NCBI RefSeq assembly: GCF_900141855.1 | Contig: NZ_FQYU01000005.1 | Coordinates: 7,790-71,789, forward strand | Length of the DNA stretch: 64,000 nucleotides | Source: Pseudozobellia thermophila | Lineage (GTDB): Bacteria; Bacteroidota; Bacteroidia; Flavobacteriales; Flavobacteriaceae | Reading direction: 5' to 3' | Shown: positions 1-8,690 of the stretch, in pieces | Layout of the letters: every line of letters begins with the position of its first letter | How positions within the stretch are numbered: position 1 is the stretch's first letter | Translations under genes and position numbers: made by a program | The notes under the pieces: generated by a model | What the model was told of the DNA's origin: nothing | The model's database searches: none | What the model saw: only the letters and a program-made list of their open reading frames with translations

Positions 1-10
1 AAAAAAGGTA

Positions 11-39
11 GGGCGGCGGCCTCGACCGCCCGGTTTTTT
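11..39 (+). terminator. Intrinsic terminator at left edge
   Basis: The 6-bp GC stem GGGCGG (11-16) / CCGCCC (26-31) is followed by a T run at 34-39. An A run at 1-6 mirrors the T run, so it could work in both directions. It probably ends a gene left of the window. No coding sequence is convincing between here and the end of the TonB-like gene at 465. Confidence 0.55.
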
Positions 40-464
40 ACGGGCCGGAGGTATCATCGACCATCACGTAAATATATGCAACTTTCTTATCCCGCCCTAA
101 AATATAAAAAAATAGACAACCCTCTGTATTTCAAGCAGCCGACGGCAACTTTTAATTGTTTATTTTGTATATCAATTTATGCTCAAGTCAAAATTTGATA
201 TACAAAATGATTAATATCGTGGTTCGGGTCCATCTTGCCCTTTAAAAACCAGGCTACAAGCAGGCCGTATACGGGCAAGTGGATCCTTGCCAAAAGGGGG
301 GTACCCAAAAACTGTCGGTTACCGCTTCGCCAAGGCCAAAAAAAATATGGGAACTTCGCTTCCCGCCTTGGGCGACATAAAATAAGGGGAAGTCCGTTTG
401 GCGTTTTCAACAAACCAAGTAGGGCCGACCGTCGCCGAAAAGGGCGTCCAAGATGGCCCTCGCC
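40..464. other. Non-coding stretch with a 14-bp inverted repeat
   Basis: No believable gene is present; the open frames here lack family resemblance and run antisense to each other. The one clear structure is the perfect inverted repeat ATTTTGTATATCAA (162-175) / TTGATATACAAAAT (195-208) with a 19-nt spacer. It is AT-rich and has no T tail, so it looks more like a protein-binding site or a weak hairpin than a terminator. Confidence 0.5.
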
Positions 465-1175
465 TTATTCAAGCCTAAAGTTGATGGGAATGCTGAAAGG
501 TACCCGCACCGCCGTGTTGCGTTGTCTGCCAGGTGTCATTCGGGGTAGCTTTTCAATAATGCGCCGTGCCTCGGCTTCCAACGATTTGTCGGGGCCACGC
601 AACCGGATGTTGCCGATACTGCCGTCTTTTTGAATGACGAACATCACGCTTACCCGACCTTCGATGCCCAATTCTTGTGCGATTTCAGGATACCTGAAAT
701 TCTTGCCGATGTGCCGGCCCATCATCTTTTGAAAGCATGCGCGTTTGTCCTCGGCGGTCTTTTCCTTTTCGCATCCGGGAAAAACGGGGACTTCCTCGAT
801 CATGATAAAGGGGACTTCCTCGGGTTCTTCCATCTCCAGGGCCTCTACGTCGCCTACCTCAAGAATTTTTTCCTCTTGGTCCGTTTCCGTTGCTGCGATC
901 TCGCTTTCGATGCGCTCTTCCTCGTCGTCGATGATCTCGATAATGGGGGGTGCCTGTACCGGTGGGGGCGGAGGTGTTTTGTACGGTATGGTAAGGGGCA
1001 CCTCTTCGGCCAGCGGGTCTTCTACGTTCATCGAGATGTCGTAATCGAGGCCCCTGTCATAGGTTTTCCATTCGAGGGCAACAAGGGTAAGCAGCATTAC
1101 GAATAGCAGGCCCAGTACAAAATAAAGGCCCCGGTTTCGGTTCAGGTCCGACATGCGATTCTTTTTCGGTTCCAT
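465..1175 (-). CDS. TonB-like energy transducer (TonB C-terminal domain)
   Basis: 236 aa with the layout of a TonB-family protein: short cytoplasmic N-terminus, one membrane helix at about 18-36, a proline-rich stretch at 68-77, a long acidic linker at 83-130, and a C-terminal TonB domain at about 155-235 containing YPEIAQELGIEGRVSVMFVI. The VFPGCE motif (131-136) and a second Cys (147) are seen in many Bacteroidota members. By family knowledge it links proton-motive force at the inner membrane to outer-membrane receptors; the receptor genes at 4154 and 19825 are possible partners, but that is inference. A start at residue 8 is also possible. It appears to be a single gene with no obvious operon partner. 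Confidence 0.88.
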   Translation of the reverse strand: MEPKKNRMSDLNRNRGLYFVLGLLFVMLLTLVALEWKTYDRGLDYDISMNVEDPLAEEVPLTIPYKTPPPPPVQAPPIIEIIDDEEERIESEIAATETDQEEKILEVGDVEALEMEEPEEVPFIMIEEVPVFPGCEKEKTAEDKRACFQKMMGRHIGKNFRYPEIAQELGIEGRVSVMFVIQKDGSIGNIRLRGPDKSLEAEARRIIEKLPRMTPGRQRNTAVRVPFSIPINFRLE

Positions 1176-1414
1176 ATCAAAGGGTTTAAGGGTTAACTTG
1201 CCGTAAAGCTAGGGCGATGGCCTTTTGATAAAAAGGGGCAATGAGCCAACCGGTGCCTTGGGTGAGTGAACCGGCCGCGGGGCTTTGATCAGGTCGGGAC
1301 TTTGAACAAGGGGAAGGCCCTGGCCAGAATTTGAAAAATGTATTTATCTTCGAATTGCGATATTTGTCGAAGCCCCAACGATACGGCAGGCCAAATATTC
1401 GGTAATTTTAAGGT

Positions 1415-2419
1415 ATGACATGGTTCGGTAAGAAAGACAAACTGCAGATTATTGCTTTTCAAGGCTATGGTACCGACTCCCATTTTTACGCAAGGGGCCG
1501 TGCCCTGGAAGACGAAGGAATAGACCTGGCCCAAAAGGGAATTTTTAACCTGGTATTGAATACGTACAAACGTTTTGAAACCGATGAGGTACGCCATACC
1601 CCCGTAACCATTACCTTGCCCGATGGTAGGACCGTTCAGGGAAAAACGGACAATTCGGGCTATTACAAACTAGAGGGCCAGTGCAATAACTTGCGCGAAT
1701 TGACCAATGGCGAGGGCTGGCTCAATTTCGAAATTTCGTTTAGCGACCCCGGCTTAAAACGCGATGTGCTTTATCAGAACCGTTTTCCGGGAGAGATGCT
1801 TATACCGTCTTCAAAGGCCAAATTCGGTGTTATCAGCGATATAGACGATACCATTCTGCACACCGGTGTGGTATCTTCGTTAAAGTGGAAGGTTATTTTT
1901 AATACGGTTTTTAAAACGGCGGATAAGCGTACCCCCCTGGCCGGGGCGGCAGAATTTTACCAATTGTTGCATCGGGGCCGGTTGGGTAATGAGGCCAACC
2001 CCTTGTTTTACGTTAGCCATAGCCCGTGGAACCTTTACCGCTACCTCGAAATGTTCCTGCAAAAGAACAACTTTCCCAAAGGCCCTATTCTTTTGCGAAG
2101 TTTTCCGCTTTTCGGAAAATGGAAATCGCCCAAGGAAAAGCCGCAGAAGCAAAAGGAAATATTGAATATTTTAAAGACCTACCCGGGGCTAAGGTTTATC
2201 TTGATCGGAGATAGTGGTGAATACGATGCCGATATCTACAAAGAAATCGCCCAACAGCACCCCCAGGCCATATTGGCCATCTATTTGAGAAGCGTTGCGC
2301 ACAAAAAAAAGATGCAGAGGGTAAAGTCGGTCTTTAAAGATTACGACACTACCCCCGTGCTATTGGTAGAAAGTACCGAACAGGCCATAGAACACGCCAA
2401 AAAAAACGGGTTTATCTGA
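1415..2419 (+). CDS. App1-family phosphatase-like protein (DUF2183)
   Basis: 334 aa. The core motif DIDDTILHTG begins at residue 142, with SHSPW at 201-205 and GDSGEYD at 265-271. These are the HAD-like signature pieces of the DUF2183/App1 catalytic domain, named after yeast phosphatidate phosphatase APP1. The N-terminal 130 residues form a beta-rich domain usual for the bacterial members. No signal peptide is visible, so it is likely cytoplasmic. The bacterial substrate is not established. A 7-bp hairpin (2405-2411 with 2419-2425) overlaps the stop codon and may help end transcription toward the convergent kinase gene. Confidence 0.85.
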   Translation: MTWFGKKDKLQIIAFQGYGTDSHFYARGRALEDEGIDLAQKGIFNLVLNTYKRFETDEVRHTPVTITLPDGRTVQGKTDNSGYYKLEGQCNNLRELTNGEGWLNFEISFSDPGLKRDVLYQNRFPGEMLIPSSKAKFGVISDIDDTILHTGVVSSLKWKVIFNTVFKTADKRTPLAGAAEFYQLLHRGRLGNEANPLFYVSHSPWNLYRYLEMFLQKNNFPKGPILLRSFPLFGKWKSPKEKPQKQKEILNILKTYPGLRFILIGDSGEYDADIYKEIAQQHPQAILAIYLRSVAHKKKMQRVKSVFKDYDTTPVLLVESTEQAIEHAKKNGFI

Positions 2420-2463
2420 CCCGTTCTTAAATGATAAGGACTTGTTTTGAACGTTTGTCCCCC

Positions 2464-3078
2464 CTAAAAAAGTCCGTTGATCTGGGCGTCGATCTTGTTG
2501 ATCACCGAGCCCAGGTCTTCGGGGTTGTCAACAAAATCGAGTTCGTCTACATTGATTACGAGCAGGTTGCCCTTTTTATAGCCGTGGATCCAAGCCTCGT
2601 AGCGTTCGTTAAGGCGGCTCAGGTAATCGATGGAAATACTGTTTTCGTATTCACGGCCCCGTTTGTGGATCTGTTTGACCAGATTGGGTATCGAACTGCG
2701 AAGGTAAATAAGCAGATCGGGCGGCTGTACCAAGCTTTCCATGAGCTCGAACAGGCTCTCGTAATTGCTGAAATCCCTATTCGTCATAAGGCCCATGGCG
2801 TGCAGGTTGGGCGCGAAAATGTAGGCGTCTTCGTAAATGGTGCGGTCTTGTATAATGTTCTTGCCGCTTTCCCTGATCTTAAGGATCTGGCGATAGCGGT
2901 GGTTCAGAAAGTAGATCTGAAGGTTAAAGCTCCATCGCTCCATTTGATTGTAAAAATCATCGAGATAAGGGTTGTCTACAACGTCCTCGAAATTGGCCTC
3001 CCACTTGTAATGTTTTGCCAATAGCCTAGTTAGTGTGGTTTTTCCGGCACCGATATTCCCGGCAACTGCAATGTGCAT
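2464..3078 (-). CDS. Deoxynucleoside kinase family protein
   Basis: 204 aa P-loop kinase. Walker A is GNIGAGKTT (7-15), DNPYLDDFY is at 35-43, and the catalytic DRT-type motif is at 78-80, all typical of the deoxyadenosine/deoxyguanosine kinase family. By family it phosphorylates salvaged deoxynucleosides to dNMPs in the cytoplasm; the preferred base cannot be read from the sequence. Length fits the bacterial family. It is convergent with the App1-like gene (44 bp between the ends) and divergent from the GLPGLI gene. Confidence 0.9.
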   Translation of the reverse strand: MHIAVAGNIGAGKTTLTRLLAKHYKWEANFEDVVDNPYLDDFYNQMERWSFNLQIYFLNHRYRQILKIRESGKNIIQDRTIYEDAYIFAPNLHAMGLMTNRDFSNYESLFELMESLVQPPDLLIYLRSSIPNLVKQIHKRGREYENSISIDYLSRLNERYEAWIHGYKKGNLLVINVDELDFVDNPEDLGSVINKIDAQINGLF

Positions 3079-3249
3079 AAGGTGTGTCTAATTTTATGGT
3101 TGTGTTTTCTCTAAAGGAAATACGAAGATACAAGATACAAAGGATATCGGGTAAGCAAAAAAAACTTGGGAATTTAAATTTTATTTGCAGGGCGTATTAA
3201 ACCCTGGGCGATTTAACGAGTCGAAGAGGGGTAATATGATACTTAAGGT

Positions 3250-4101
3250 ATGGGAAATTCGATTGTTTTCACTTTGTTCGCCGTCCTATTCGTGATCAAT
3301 GGGCAGGCCCAGGATTTTCAAGGAAAGGCGATTTACCAAAGCAAGACCCAGGTAAATATGGATTTTGGCAACCGCCAGATTCCCGAAGACCGGAAAAAGG
3401 AGATTTTGGAACGTATGAAAAAGGCCAATGAAAGGGTCTATGAGCTCAACTTCAATCAAACGGAGTCGTTGTACACCGAAGAAGAGCGCCTGGAGCAACC
3501 GAGTGGTCAAGGTGGGGGAGGCCGTGGGCCTCGCTTTGGGGCCTTGACCGGGTCGGAGGGGCCCTACTATAAGAATATAAAAGAGCGGAGGTATTTGGTG
3601 AAAAACGATCTCTACGGTAAAATTTTCCTCGTTGATGACAGCCTCGAGACGCTCGATTGGAAATTGGGGGACGAGACCAAGCAAATAGGCAACTATACGG
3701 CTTTTAAGGCTACGGCGACCAAGACGATCAAGCGGCCCAACATGAGGGCCATATTCCGAAGAAGGGGTGGGGACGATGCCAATGAGGCCAAGAAAGAAGA
3801 GGAGTTTATTATCAAGGAGGTCGAAGTGGTGGCTTGGTATACGCCCGAGATTCCCGTCAACCAAGGGCCTTCGTCCTATTGGGGCCTACCGGGGCTCATC
3901 CTTGCCGTAAGCGATGATATTACGACGATCGTTTGTTCGCAGATTACGCTGAATCCTTCGGAAAAGGTAGAGATCAAGCCCCCGGGCAAAGGCAAAAGGG
4001 TAACCCAGGCCGAATACGACCAAATAGCGCAAGAGAAGACCAAGGAGATGCGCGAGAACTTCAGGAACAGAAGGGGCGGAGGCCGTAACGGCAGGTCGTA
4101 A
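3250..4101 (+). CDS. GLPGLI family protein
   Basis: 283 aa with an N-terminal signal peptide (about 1-20, ending NGQA) and the family-defining motif GLPGLI at 212-217. A Gly/Arg-rich insert lies at 85-95 and a basic, Gly-rich tail at the C-terminus. The function of the family is unknown. In Bacteroidota these genes often sit just before a TonB-dependent outer-membrane receptor, as here (gap 52 nt), so a joint role in the envelope is likely. The signal peptide supports the chosen start. Confidence 0.88.
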   Translation: MGNSIVFTLFAVLFVINGQAQDFQGKAIYQSKTQVNMDFGNRQIPEDRKKEILERMKKANERVYELNFNQTESLYTEEERLEQPSGQGGGGRGPRFGALTGSEGPYYKNIKERRYLVKNDLYGKIFLVDDSLETLDWKLGDETKQIGNYTAFKATATKTIKRPNMRAIFRRRGGDDANEAKKEEEFIIKEVEVVAWYTPEIPVNQGPSSYWGLPGLILAVSDDITTIVCSQITLNPSEKVEIKPPGKGKRVTQAEYDQIAQEKTKEMRENFRNRRGGGRNGRS

Positions 4102-4153
4102 CCGCCACGAAGCGCTTAATCAAAAATGAATTTTCCTTCAATTTAGAATCAGA

Positions 4154-6832
4154 ATGAGAAATGTATTGTTGTTTGCCATGTTCCTGATGGTCGTGGTAGC
4201 CGGTCGGGCACAGGAAATAACCCTTTCCGGTACGGTCAAGGATAGTTTGGGCACGGGGGTCGACATGGCCAATGTCATAGCCATTAACGCCGCGACAAAG
4301 GGCCTCGAATCGTACGGCATTACCAACCACGCCGGCCAGTACAAGCTCAAGCTCAAGTCGGGCCAGCAATACAACGTCAAGGTAAGCTACCTGGGGCTCA
4401 AGACCGAGTCGTTCACCTTTACGGCGGGCGAGACCGACGCGACAAAGGATATCGTCATGCAAGAGCAGGCCGCCGAATTGGACGAGGTGGAGGTAACCTA
4501 CGAAATGCCCGTTTCGGTTAAGGGCGATACCATCGTCTACAATACCGATTCCTTTGTATCGGGCACCGAAAAAAAATTGAAGGACGTACTCGAAAACCTA
4601 CCGGGGGTCGAGGTAAACGACGATGGACAGGTAGAGGTTGAGGGAAAAACGGTCTCCAAGGTGATGGTCGAGGGCAAGGATTTTTTCGACGGCGATTCGA
4701 AATTGGCCGTAGAGAACATACCGGCAAACGCCCTCGACAAGGTCGAGGTACTTAAAAACTACAACGAAGTCTCGCAAATGAAAGGACTGACCAACGACGA
4801 CGACAATGTGGCCCTCAATATCAAACTCAAACAGGGAAAAAAGAATTTCTGGTTCGGCGAGCTGACAGCGGGTTTCGGGCCCGATGAAAGGTATTTGGCG
4901 CACCCGAAATTGTTTTATTATAGTCCCAAGTACAGTATCAATATCATAACGGACCTTAACAATATTGGCGAGGTGCCCTTTACCAGAAGCGATTATCGAA
5001 ATTTTACGGGCGGTTTCCGGAACCTTAATTCGAGGGGCGGCAGTTCGATCAATACGGGCGCCGACGCACTGGGGCTTACCACCGCCCAAAACAACAGGGC
5101 CAACGATATCGATACGAAGTTTGCCGCGGCCAATTTCAGTTATGCCCCCACCGAATCGCTCGACCTAAGTGGTTTTGGGGTGTATTCGTACACCGGTACG
5201 CTCATGAAATCGCAGAGAAATACGGCGTACATCGCCAGTAACGACACCGAAGAGGCAACGACCGACACCGATCAGACCGTCCATTTGGGGTTGGCCAAGT
5301 TGAGTGCAAGGTACAAGCCCGATGCCGATTTACAGGTCGATTACGATGTGCTGCTCAAACAGTCGGACGATAACGAGCGGGTAAACGTACTTTCCGTATC
5401 CGACATTACCGACGAGATTGAGGAGAACAAAAGTCAAAAGCCCCTATCGGTCAACCAAAACTTCAATCTTTACTACACCCTCGACGAAAAAAACATTTTT
5501 GCCGTAGAGGCACAGCACCTGTATCAAGACGAAGATCCGTTTTATGAAGCCATACGAAGCGAGTTCGCCTTTACCGATATCTTTCCCGTGGACGAAAGCC
5601 AAGGGGAGTACAATATGAACCAGGTCAAGAACGTGGTGACCAACAAAGTGGATGCCAAGGTCGATTACTATTACGTACTGGGGGCAAAGAGCAATTTGAA
5701 TTTTACCCTGGGCACCACCCAGAGCCATCAAAATTTTTATTCGGGAATTTTCCAGATCTTGGACAATGGCGATGTTCTCGATATGGAGGGGGGCGAATAC
5801 GGCAACGAGGTCACCTTTAACGTGTCAGACCTCTATTTGGGGTTCCATTACAAGGTGATATCGGGTATTTTTACCTTCAACCCGGGGGTTACCCTACACC
5901 GGTATAACGTAAAGAACGAGCAGTTGGGCAGTGTGGTGGAGGACAAGCTCACCTCCCTCTTGCCCGATGTCTACATCAATGCGCAATTGAAAAAATCGGA
6001 GAACATCCGGTTCAATTACCAGGTGACGCGTTCTTTTACCGATGTAAGCAATTTTGCCGAAGGCTACGTGCTCAACAACTACAATTCGGTGTACAGTGGA
6101 AATAGGGACCTGGAAAGTGCCCTCAACCATAACCTCTCATTGAACTTCTTTAGTTTCAATATGTTCAATTTTACGAACATATTTGCCAATATCGCCTATA
6201 CCAAACGAATCGATGCCCTCAAGGGCAGTACGGATATCATAGGGATCAATAGGGTCGGTACGACCATCAACTCCAATTTCGAGGACGAGTCCCTGTCGGC
6301 CAATGGAAGGTACGAGCGTACCTTTGGCAAGATAAAGGGTTCCGTACGGGGCAACGTGGCCTGGTCTACGACCAATAACCTGGTCGACGGCGAGCGGCGT
6401 ACCTCCGACGCCTTTACCCAAAATTATACCGGAGCCCTCTCTACCAACTTTCAGAACGCCCCTAATTTGGAATTGGGCTATAGGTATACCGTTAACAAGT
6501 ACGACAACGGGGGGCTGGCGACGACGTATTATACCAAGAGGCCCTATGCCCGTTTCGATACGGCCTTCCTAAAGAACTTTATTTTTACCCTGGATTACGA
6601 CTTCTATAGCTATACCGATAAGGCCGATACGATCGACAATACCTATAGCTTCTTGGAGTCGAACCTGACCTACCAAAAAAAGGACAGCCGCTGGGAATTC
6701 GGGGTCAAGGGTACGAACCTTTTGAATACGACGACCCTAAACCGCGATAGCACGAACGATTTTTACTTTACGACCCAATCGTACTACGTGCAGCCCCGTT
6801 ATGTTCTGTTCTCCATAAAATACGATATCTAG
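4154..6832 (+). CDS. TonB-dependent receptor with carboxypeptidase-like domain
   Basis: 892 aa outer-membrane protein. Signal peptide 1-20 (ends GRAQ), a carboxypeptidase-D regulatory-like fold at about 22-105, a plug-like region at about 115-205 and a long beta-barrel rich in alternating aromatic strands up to a C-terminal strand ending YDI. It belongs to the outer-membrane beta-barrel group that accompanies GLPGLI proteins rather than to the SusC type. The substrate is unknown. It follows the GLPGLI gene closely on the same strand and probably shares its transcript. Confidence 0.88.
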   Translation: MRNVLLFAMFLMVVVAGRAQEITLSGTVKDSLGTGVDMANVIAINAATKGLESYGITNHAGQYKLKLKSGQQYNVKVSYLGLKTESFTFTAGETDATKDIVMQEQAAELDEVEVTYEMPVSVKGDTIVYNTDSFVSGTEKKLKDVLENLPGVEVNDDGQVEVEGKTVSKVMVEGKDFFDGDSKLAVENIPANALDKVEVLKNYNEVSQMKGLTNDDDNVALNIKLKQGKKNFWFGELTAGFGPDERYLAHPKLFYYSPKYSINIITDLNNIGEVPFTRSDYRNFTGGFRNLNSRGGSSINTGADALGLTTAQNNRANDIDTKFAAANFSYAPTESLDLSGFGVYSYTGTLMKSQRNTAYIASNDTEEATTDTDQTVHLGLAKLSARYKPDADLQVDYDVLLKQSDDNERVNVLSVSDITDEIEENKSQKPLSVNQNFNLYYTLDEKNIFAVEAQHLYQDEDPFYEAIRSEFAFTDIFPVDESQGEYNMNQVKNVVTNKVDAKVDYYYVLGAKSNLNFTLGTTQSHQNFYSGIFQILDNGDVLDMEGGEYGNEVTFNVSDLYLGFHYKVISGIFTFNPGVTLHRYNVKNEQLGSVVEDKLTSLLPDVYINAQLKKSENIRFNYQVTRSFTDVSNFAEGYVLNNYNSVYSGNRDLESALNHNLSLNFFSFNMFNFTNIFANIAYTKRIDALKGSTDIIGINRVGTTINSNFEDESLSANGRYERTFGKIKGSVRGNVAWSTTNNLVDGERRTSDAFTQNYTGALSTNFQNAPNLELGYRYTVNKYDNGGLATTYYTKRPYARFDTAFLKNFIFTLDYDFYSYTDKADTIDNTYSFLESNLTYQKKDSRWEFGVKGTNLLNTTTLNRDSTNDFYFTTQSYYVQPRYVLFSIKYDI

Positions 6833-6894
6833 GCGCACGGGCCGGTGGGGCAATCGACCCGCCCGGTCATTTTGCAAATAAAAGGGGCCAAGTC

Positions 6895-6924
6895 TTTTGG
6901 TTAGCACATATTTTTATACTTTTG
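6895..6924 (+). promoter_or_regulatory. Bacteroidota-type promoter for metK leader
   Basis: TTTTG at 6895-6899 and TACTTTTG at 6917-6924 match the -33 (TTTG) and -7 (TAnnTTTG) elements of the Bacteroidota primary sigma factor, 17 nt apart. The predicted start near 6930 would begin the transcript just before the SAM-responsive leader at 6943. Confidence 0.65.
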
Positions 6925-6942
6925 CATCCTATTATAAAACCA

Positions 6943-7040
6943 GGAGGAAGGATTTGACTGATTGCAACCTCTAGTCCTTGTAAGGTAGTTTCAATTTTAC
7001 GACTACCGACAAGGTGCCAAAAAAATGCTAAAGCAGTTGA
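6943..7040 (+). ncRNA. SAM-II/SAM-V-like riboswitch in metK leader
   Basis: The loop sequence GATTTGACTGATTGCAAC (6951-6968) and the downstream AAAAATGCTAAAGC (7021-7034) resemble the two conserved blocks of the SAM-II/SAM-V fold. P1 can form from GGAGG (6943-6947) and CCTCT (6968-6972). A pseudoknot can form between TTGACTG (6954-6960) and CAGTTGA (7034-7040), 7 pairs including two G-U. Between the blocks sits an inserted hairpin (CCTTGT/ACAAGG at 6976-6981/7009-7014 stacked on GGTAGT/ACTACC at 6984-6989/7002-7007), which is unusual for the compact class. Its place before the SAM synthetase gene supports SAM feedback. The match is from memory of the family and was not scored against a covariance model. 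Confidence 0.7.
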
Positions 7041-7060
7041 TTGTGGACCTCTTCCATATC

Positions 7061-7107
7061 ATACTTCTTTAGGGCCGTTTTCAAATCCTTAGTAAATAAA
7101 GAAGTAT
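7061..7107 (+). promoter_or_regulatory. Start-codon-adjacent hairpin of metK
   Basis: ATACTTCTTT (7061-7070) is perfectly complementary to AAAGAAGTAT (7098-7107), a 10-bp stem that ends one base before the metK ATG at 7109. It would cover the ribosome landing site. It lies 21 nt past the predicted pseudoknot and is a likely translational switch for the SAM-sensing leader. Confidence 0.55.
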
Positions 7108-7108
7108 T

Positions 7109-8365
7109 ATGTCGTACCTTTTTACATCAGAGTCGGTTAGCGAAGGACATCCCGATAAGGTGGCCGATCAGATCAGCGATGCGCTTTTAGACCATTTTTT
7201 GGCCTTTGATCCCGATAGTAAAGTAGCTTGTGAAACCTTGGTGACCACCGGGCAGGTCGTACTTGCGGGAGAGGTCAGGAGCGATACCTATTTGGATGTT
7301 CAGCAAATAGCCAGGGAGGTGATCAACAAAATCGGGTACACCAAGGGCGAATATCAATTTAGCGGCGATTCGTGCGGTGTTATTTCATTGATCCACGAAC
7401 AATCGCAAGAGATCAACCAAGGGGTCGATCGCGGCAAGAAGGAGGAACAAGGTGCGGGAGACCAAGGTATGATGTTCGGTTACGCGACCAACGAGACCGA
7501 AAACTATATGCCCCTGGCCCTTGATATTTCGCATAAGATACTTCAGGTATTGGCCGACTTGCGCAGGGAGGGTACCGAAATCGATTATTTGAGGCCCGAT
7601 GCCAAGGCCCAGGTTACGATCGAGTACTCCGATGAGAACGTACCGGTGCGTATCGATACCATTGTGGTCTCTACCCAGCACGACCCCTTTGATGCCGATG
7701 ACGACAAGATGTTGGCCCAGATCAAAAAGGATGTCGTCGGGATCCTGATTCCCAAGGTCAAGGCCCAGTTGCCCGAAAAGATCCAGGCCTTGTTCGACGA
7801 CGATATCACGTACCATATCAACCCTACCGGAAAATTTGTTATCGGCGGGCCCCATGGCGATACGGGATTGACCGGAAGAAAGATCATCGTTGATACCTAC
7901 GGGGGCAAGGGTGCCCATGGCGGTGGGGCCTTTAGCGGAAAGGACCCTAGCAAGGTAGACCGAAGTGCCGCCTATGCCGCGCGCCATGTGGCCAAGAACC
8001 TGGTGGCCGCCGGGGTGGCCGATGAGGTATTGGTACAGGTAAGCTATGCCATTGGGGTGGTTGAGCCCACCTCGATATTTATCGATACCTACGGTACGGC
8101 CAAGGTCGATTTGACCGATGGCGAGATCGCCCGACGGGTGCGGGAACTGTTCGATATGAGGCCCTTCGCCATCGAAGAGCGGTTAAAGCTAAGAAACCCC
8201 ATTTACCTTGAGTCGGCCGCATACGGCCATATGGGAAAAACGCCCCAAGTGGTAAAAAAGGTTTATGAGTCGCCCTACAACGGAAGGGTTGAAAAAGAGG
8301 TGGAGCTCTTTACCTGGGAAAAGTTGGATCGGGTAGATGAGGTGAAAAAGGCCTTCAAACTATAA
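7109..8365 (+). CDS. metK: S-adenosylmethionine synthetase
   Basis: 418 aa; catalyses ATP + methionine to SAM in the cytoplasm. Signature motifs are intact: GHPDK (13-17), [12 protein letters not shown] (115-126), and the Gly-rich GGGAFSGKD near residue 275. Length is slightly above the usual 380-400. The gene stands alone behind its own promoter and a SAM-binding-type leader RNA, so product feedback is likely. Downstream genes make homocysteine precursors, which matches its role as the last step of the pathway encoded here. Confidence 0.97.
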   Translation: MSYLFTSESVSEGHPDKVADQISDALLDHFLAFDPDSKVACETLVTTGQVVLAGEVRSDTYLDVQQIAREVINKIGYTKGEYQFSGDSCGVISLIHEQSQEINQGVDRGKKEEQGAGDQGMMFGYATNETENYMPLALDISHKILQVLADLRREGTEIDYLRPDAKAQVTIEYSDENVPVRIDTIVVSTQHDPFDADDDKMLAQIKKDVVGILIPKVKAQLPEKIQALFDDDITYHINPTGKFVIGGPHGDTGLTGRKIIVDTYGGKGAHGGGAFSGKDPSKVDRSAAYAARHVAKNLVAAGVADEVLVQVSYAIGVVEPTSIFIDTYGTAKVDLTDGEIARRVRELFDMRPFAIEERLKLRNPIYLESAAYGHMGKTPQVVKKVYESPYNGRVEKEVELFTWEKLDRVDEVKKAFKL

Positions 8366-8404
8366 ATTTTTAATAAAATAAGGGGAATTTAATTTTTCCG
8401 TATA

Positions 8405-8412
8405 TATATTTG
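8405..8412 (+). promoter_or_regulatory. -7 element of metY operon
   Basis: TATATTTG matches TAnnTTTG. A start near 8418 would lead into the SAM-I aptamer at 8444. No clear -33 element is seen. Confidence 0.5.
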
Positions 8413-8443
8413 CTGTTCCAAAAGTTCAAACACGTATTGAATA

Positions 8444-8563
8444 GTTATCAAGAAAGGTGGAGGGAATAGACCCTTTGAAGCCTTAGCAACCCTTTGTCCG
8501 ATCAAATTGTCCGGGCGGAGAAGGTGCTACGTTCTATCCCAATGGCATATTGGGGCAGATAAC
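8444..8563 (+). ncRNA. SAM-I riboswitch (S-box) before metY
   Basis: P1 is GTTATC (8444-8449) / GATAAC (8558-8563). Between them are the S-box core segments AAGAAAGGTGGAGGGA, AGACCCTTTGAAGCC and TTAGCAACCCTT, followed by the GGTGCTA and CTATCCC segments before the closing helix. It senses SAM and should lower expression of metY and the genes after it. The switching part lies in 8564-8690: GCGTT at 8625-8629 could pair with AACGC straddling the 3' edge of P1, and T-rich tracts follow, but no single clean terminator stands out. Confidence 0.93.
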
Positions 8564-8690
8564 GCAACAGATTACTTCCGTAATTTTTCGCTTTCTTATA
8601 ACTTTTTGATAAAACCTAACTGCAGCGTTGGCAGTGTGGCGTTTGGATTTTTTAATGTATTTTTTTGTAAACATTTAAAAATCAGTTACC

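Noticed and set aside
183-413. 76-codon minus-strand frame upstream of the TonB-like gene
   Set aside because: No domain, no start context, and an overlapping antisense frame of equal quality.
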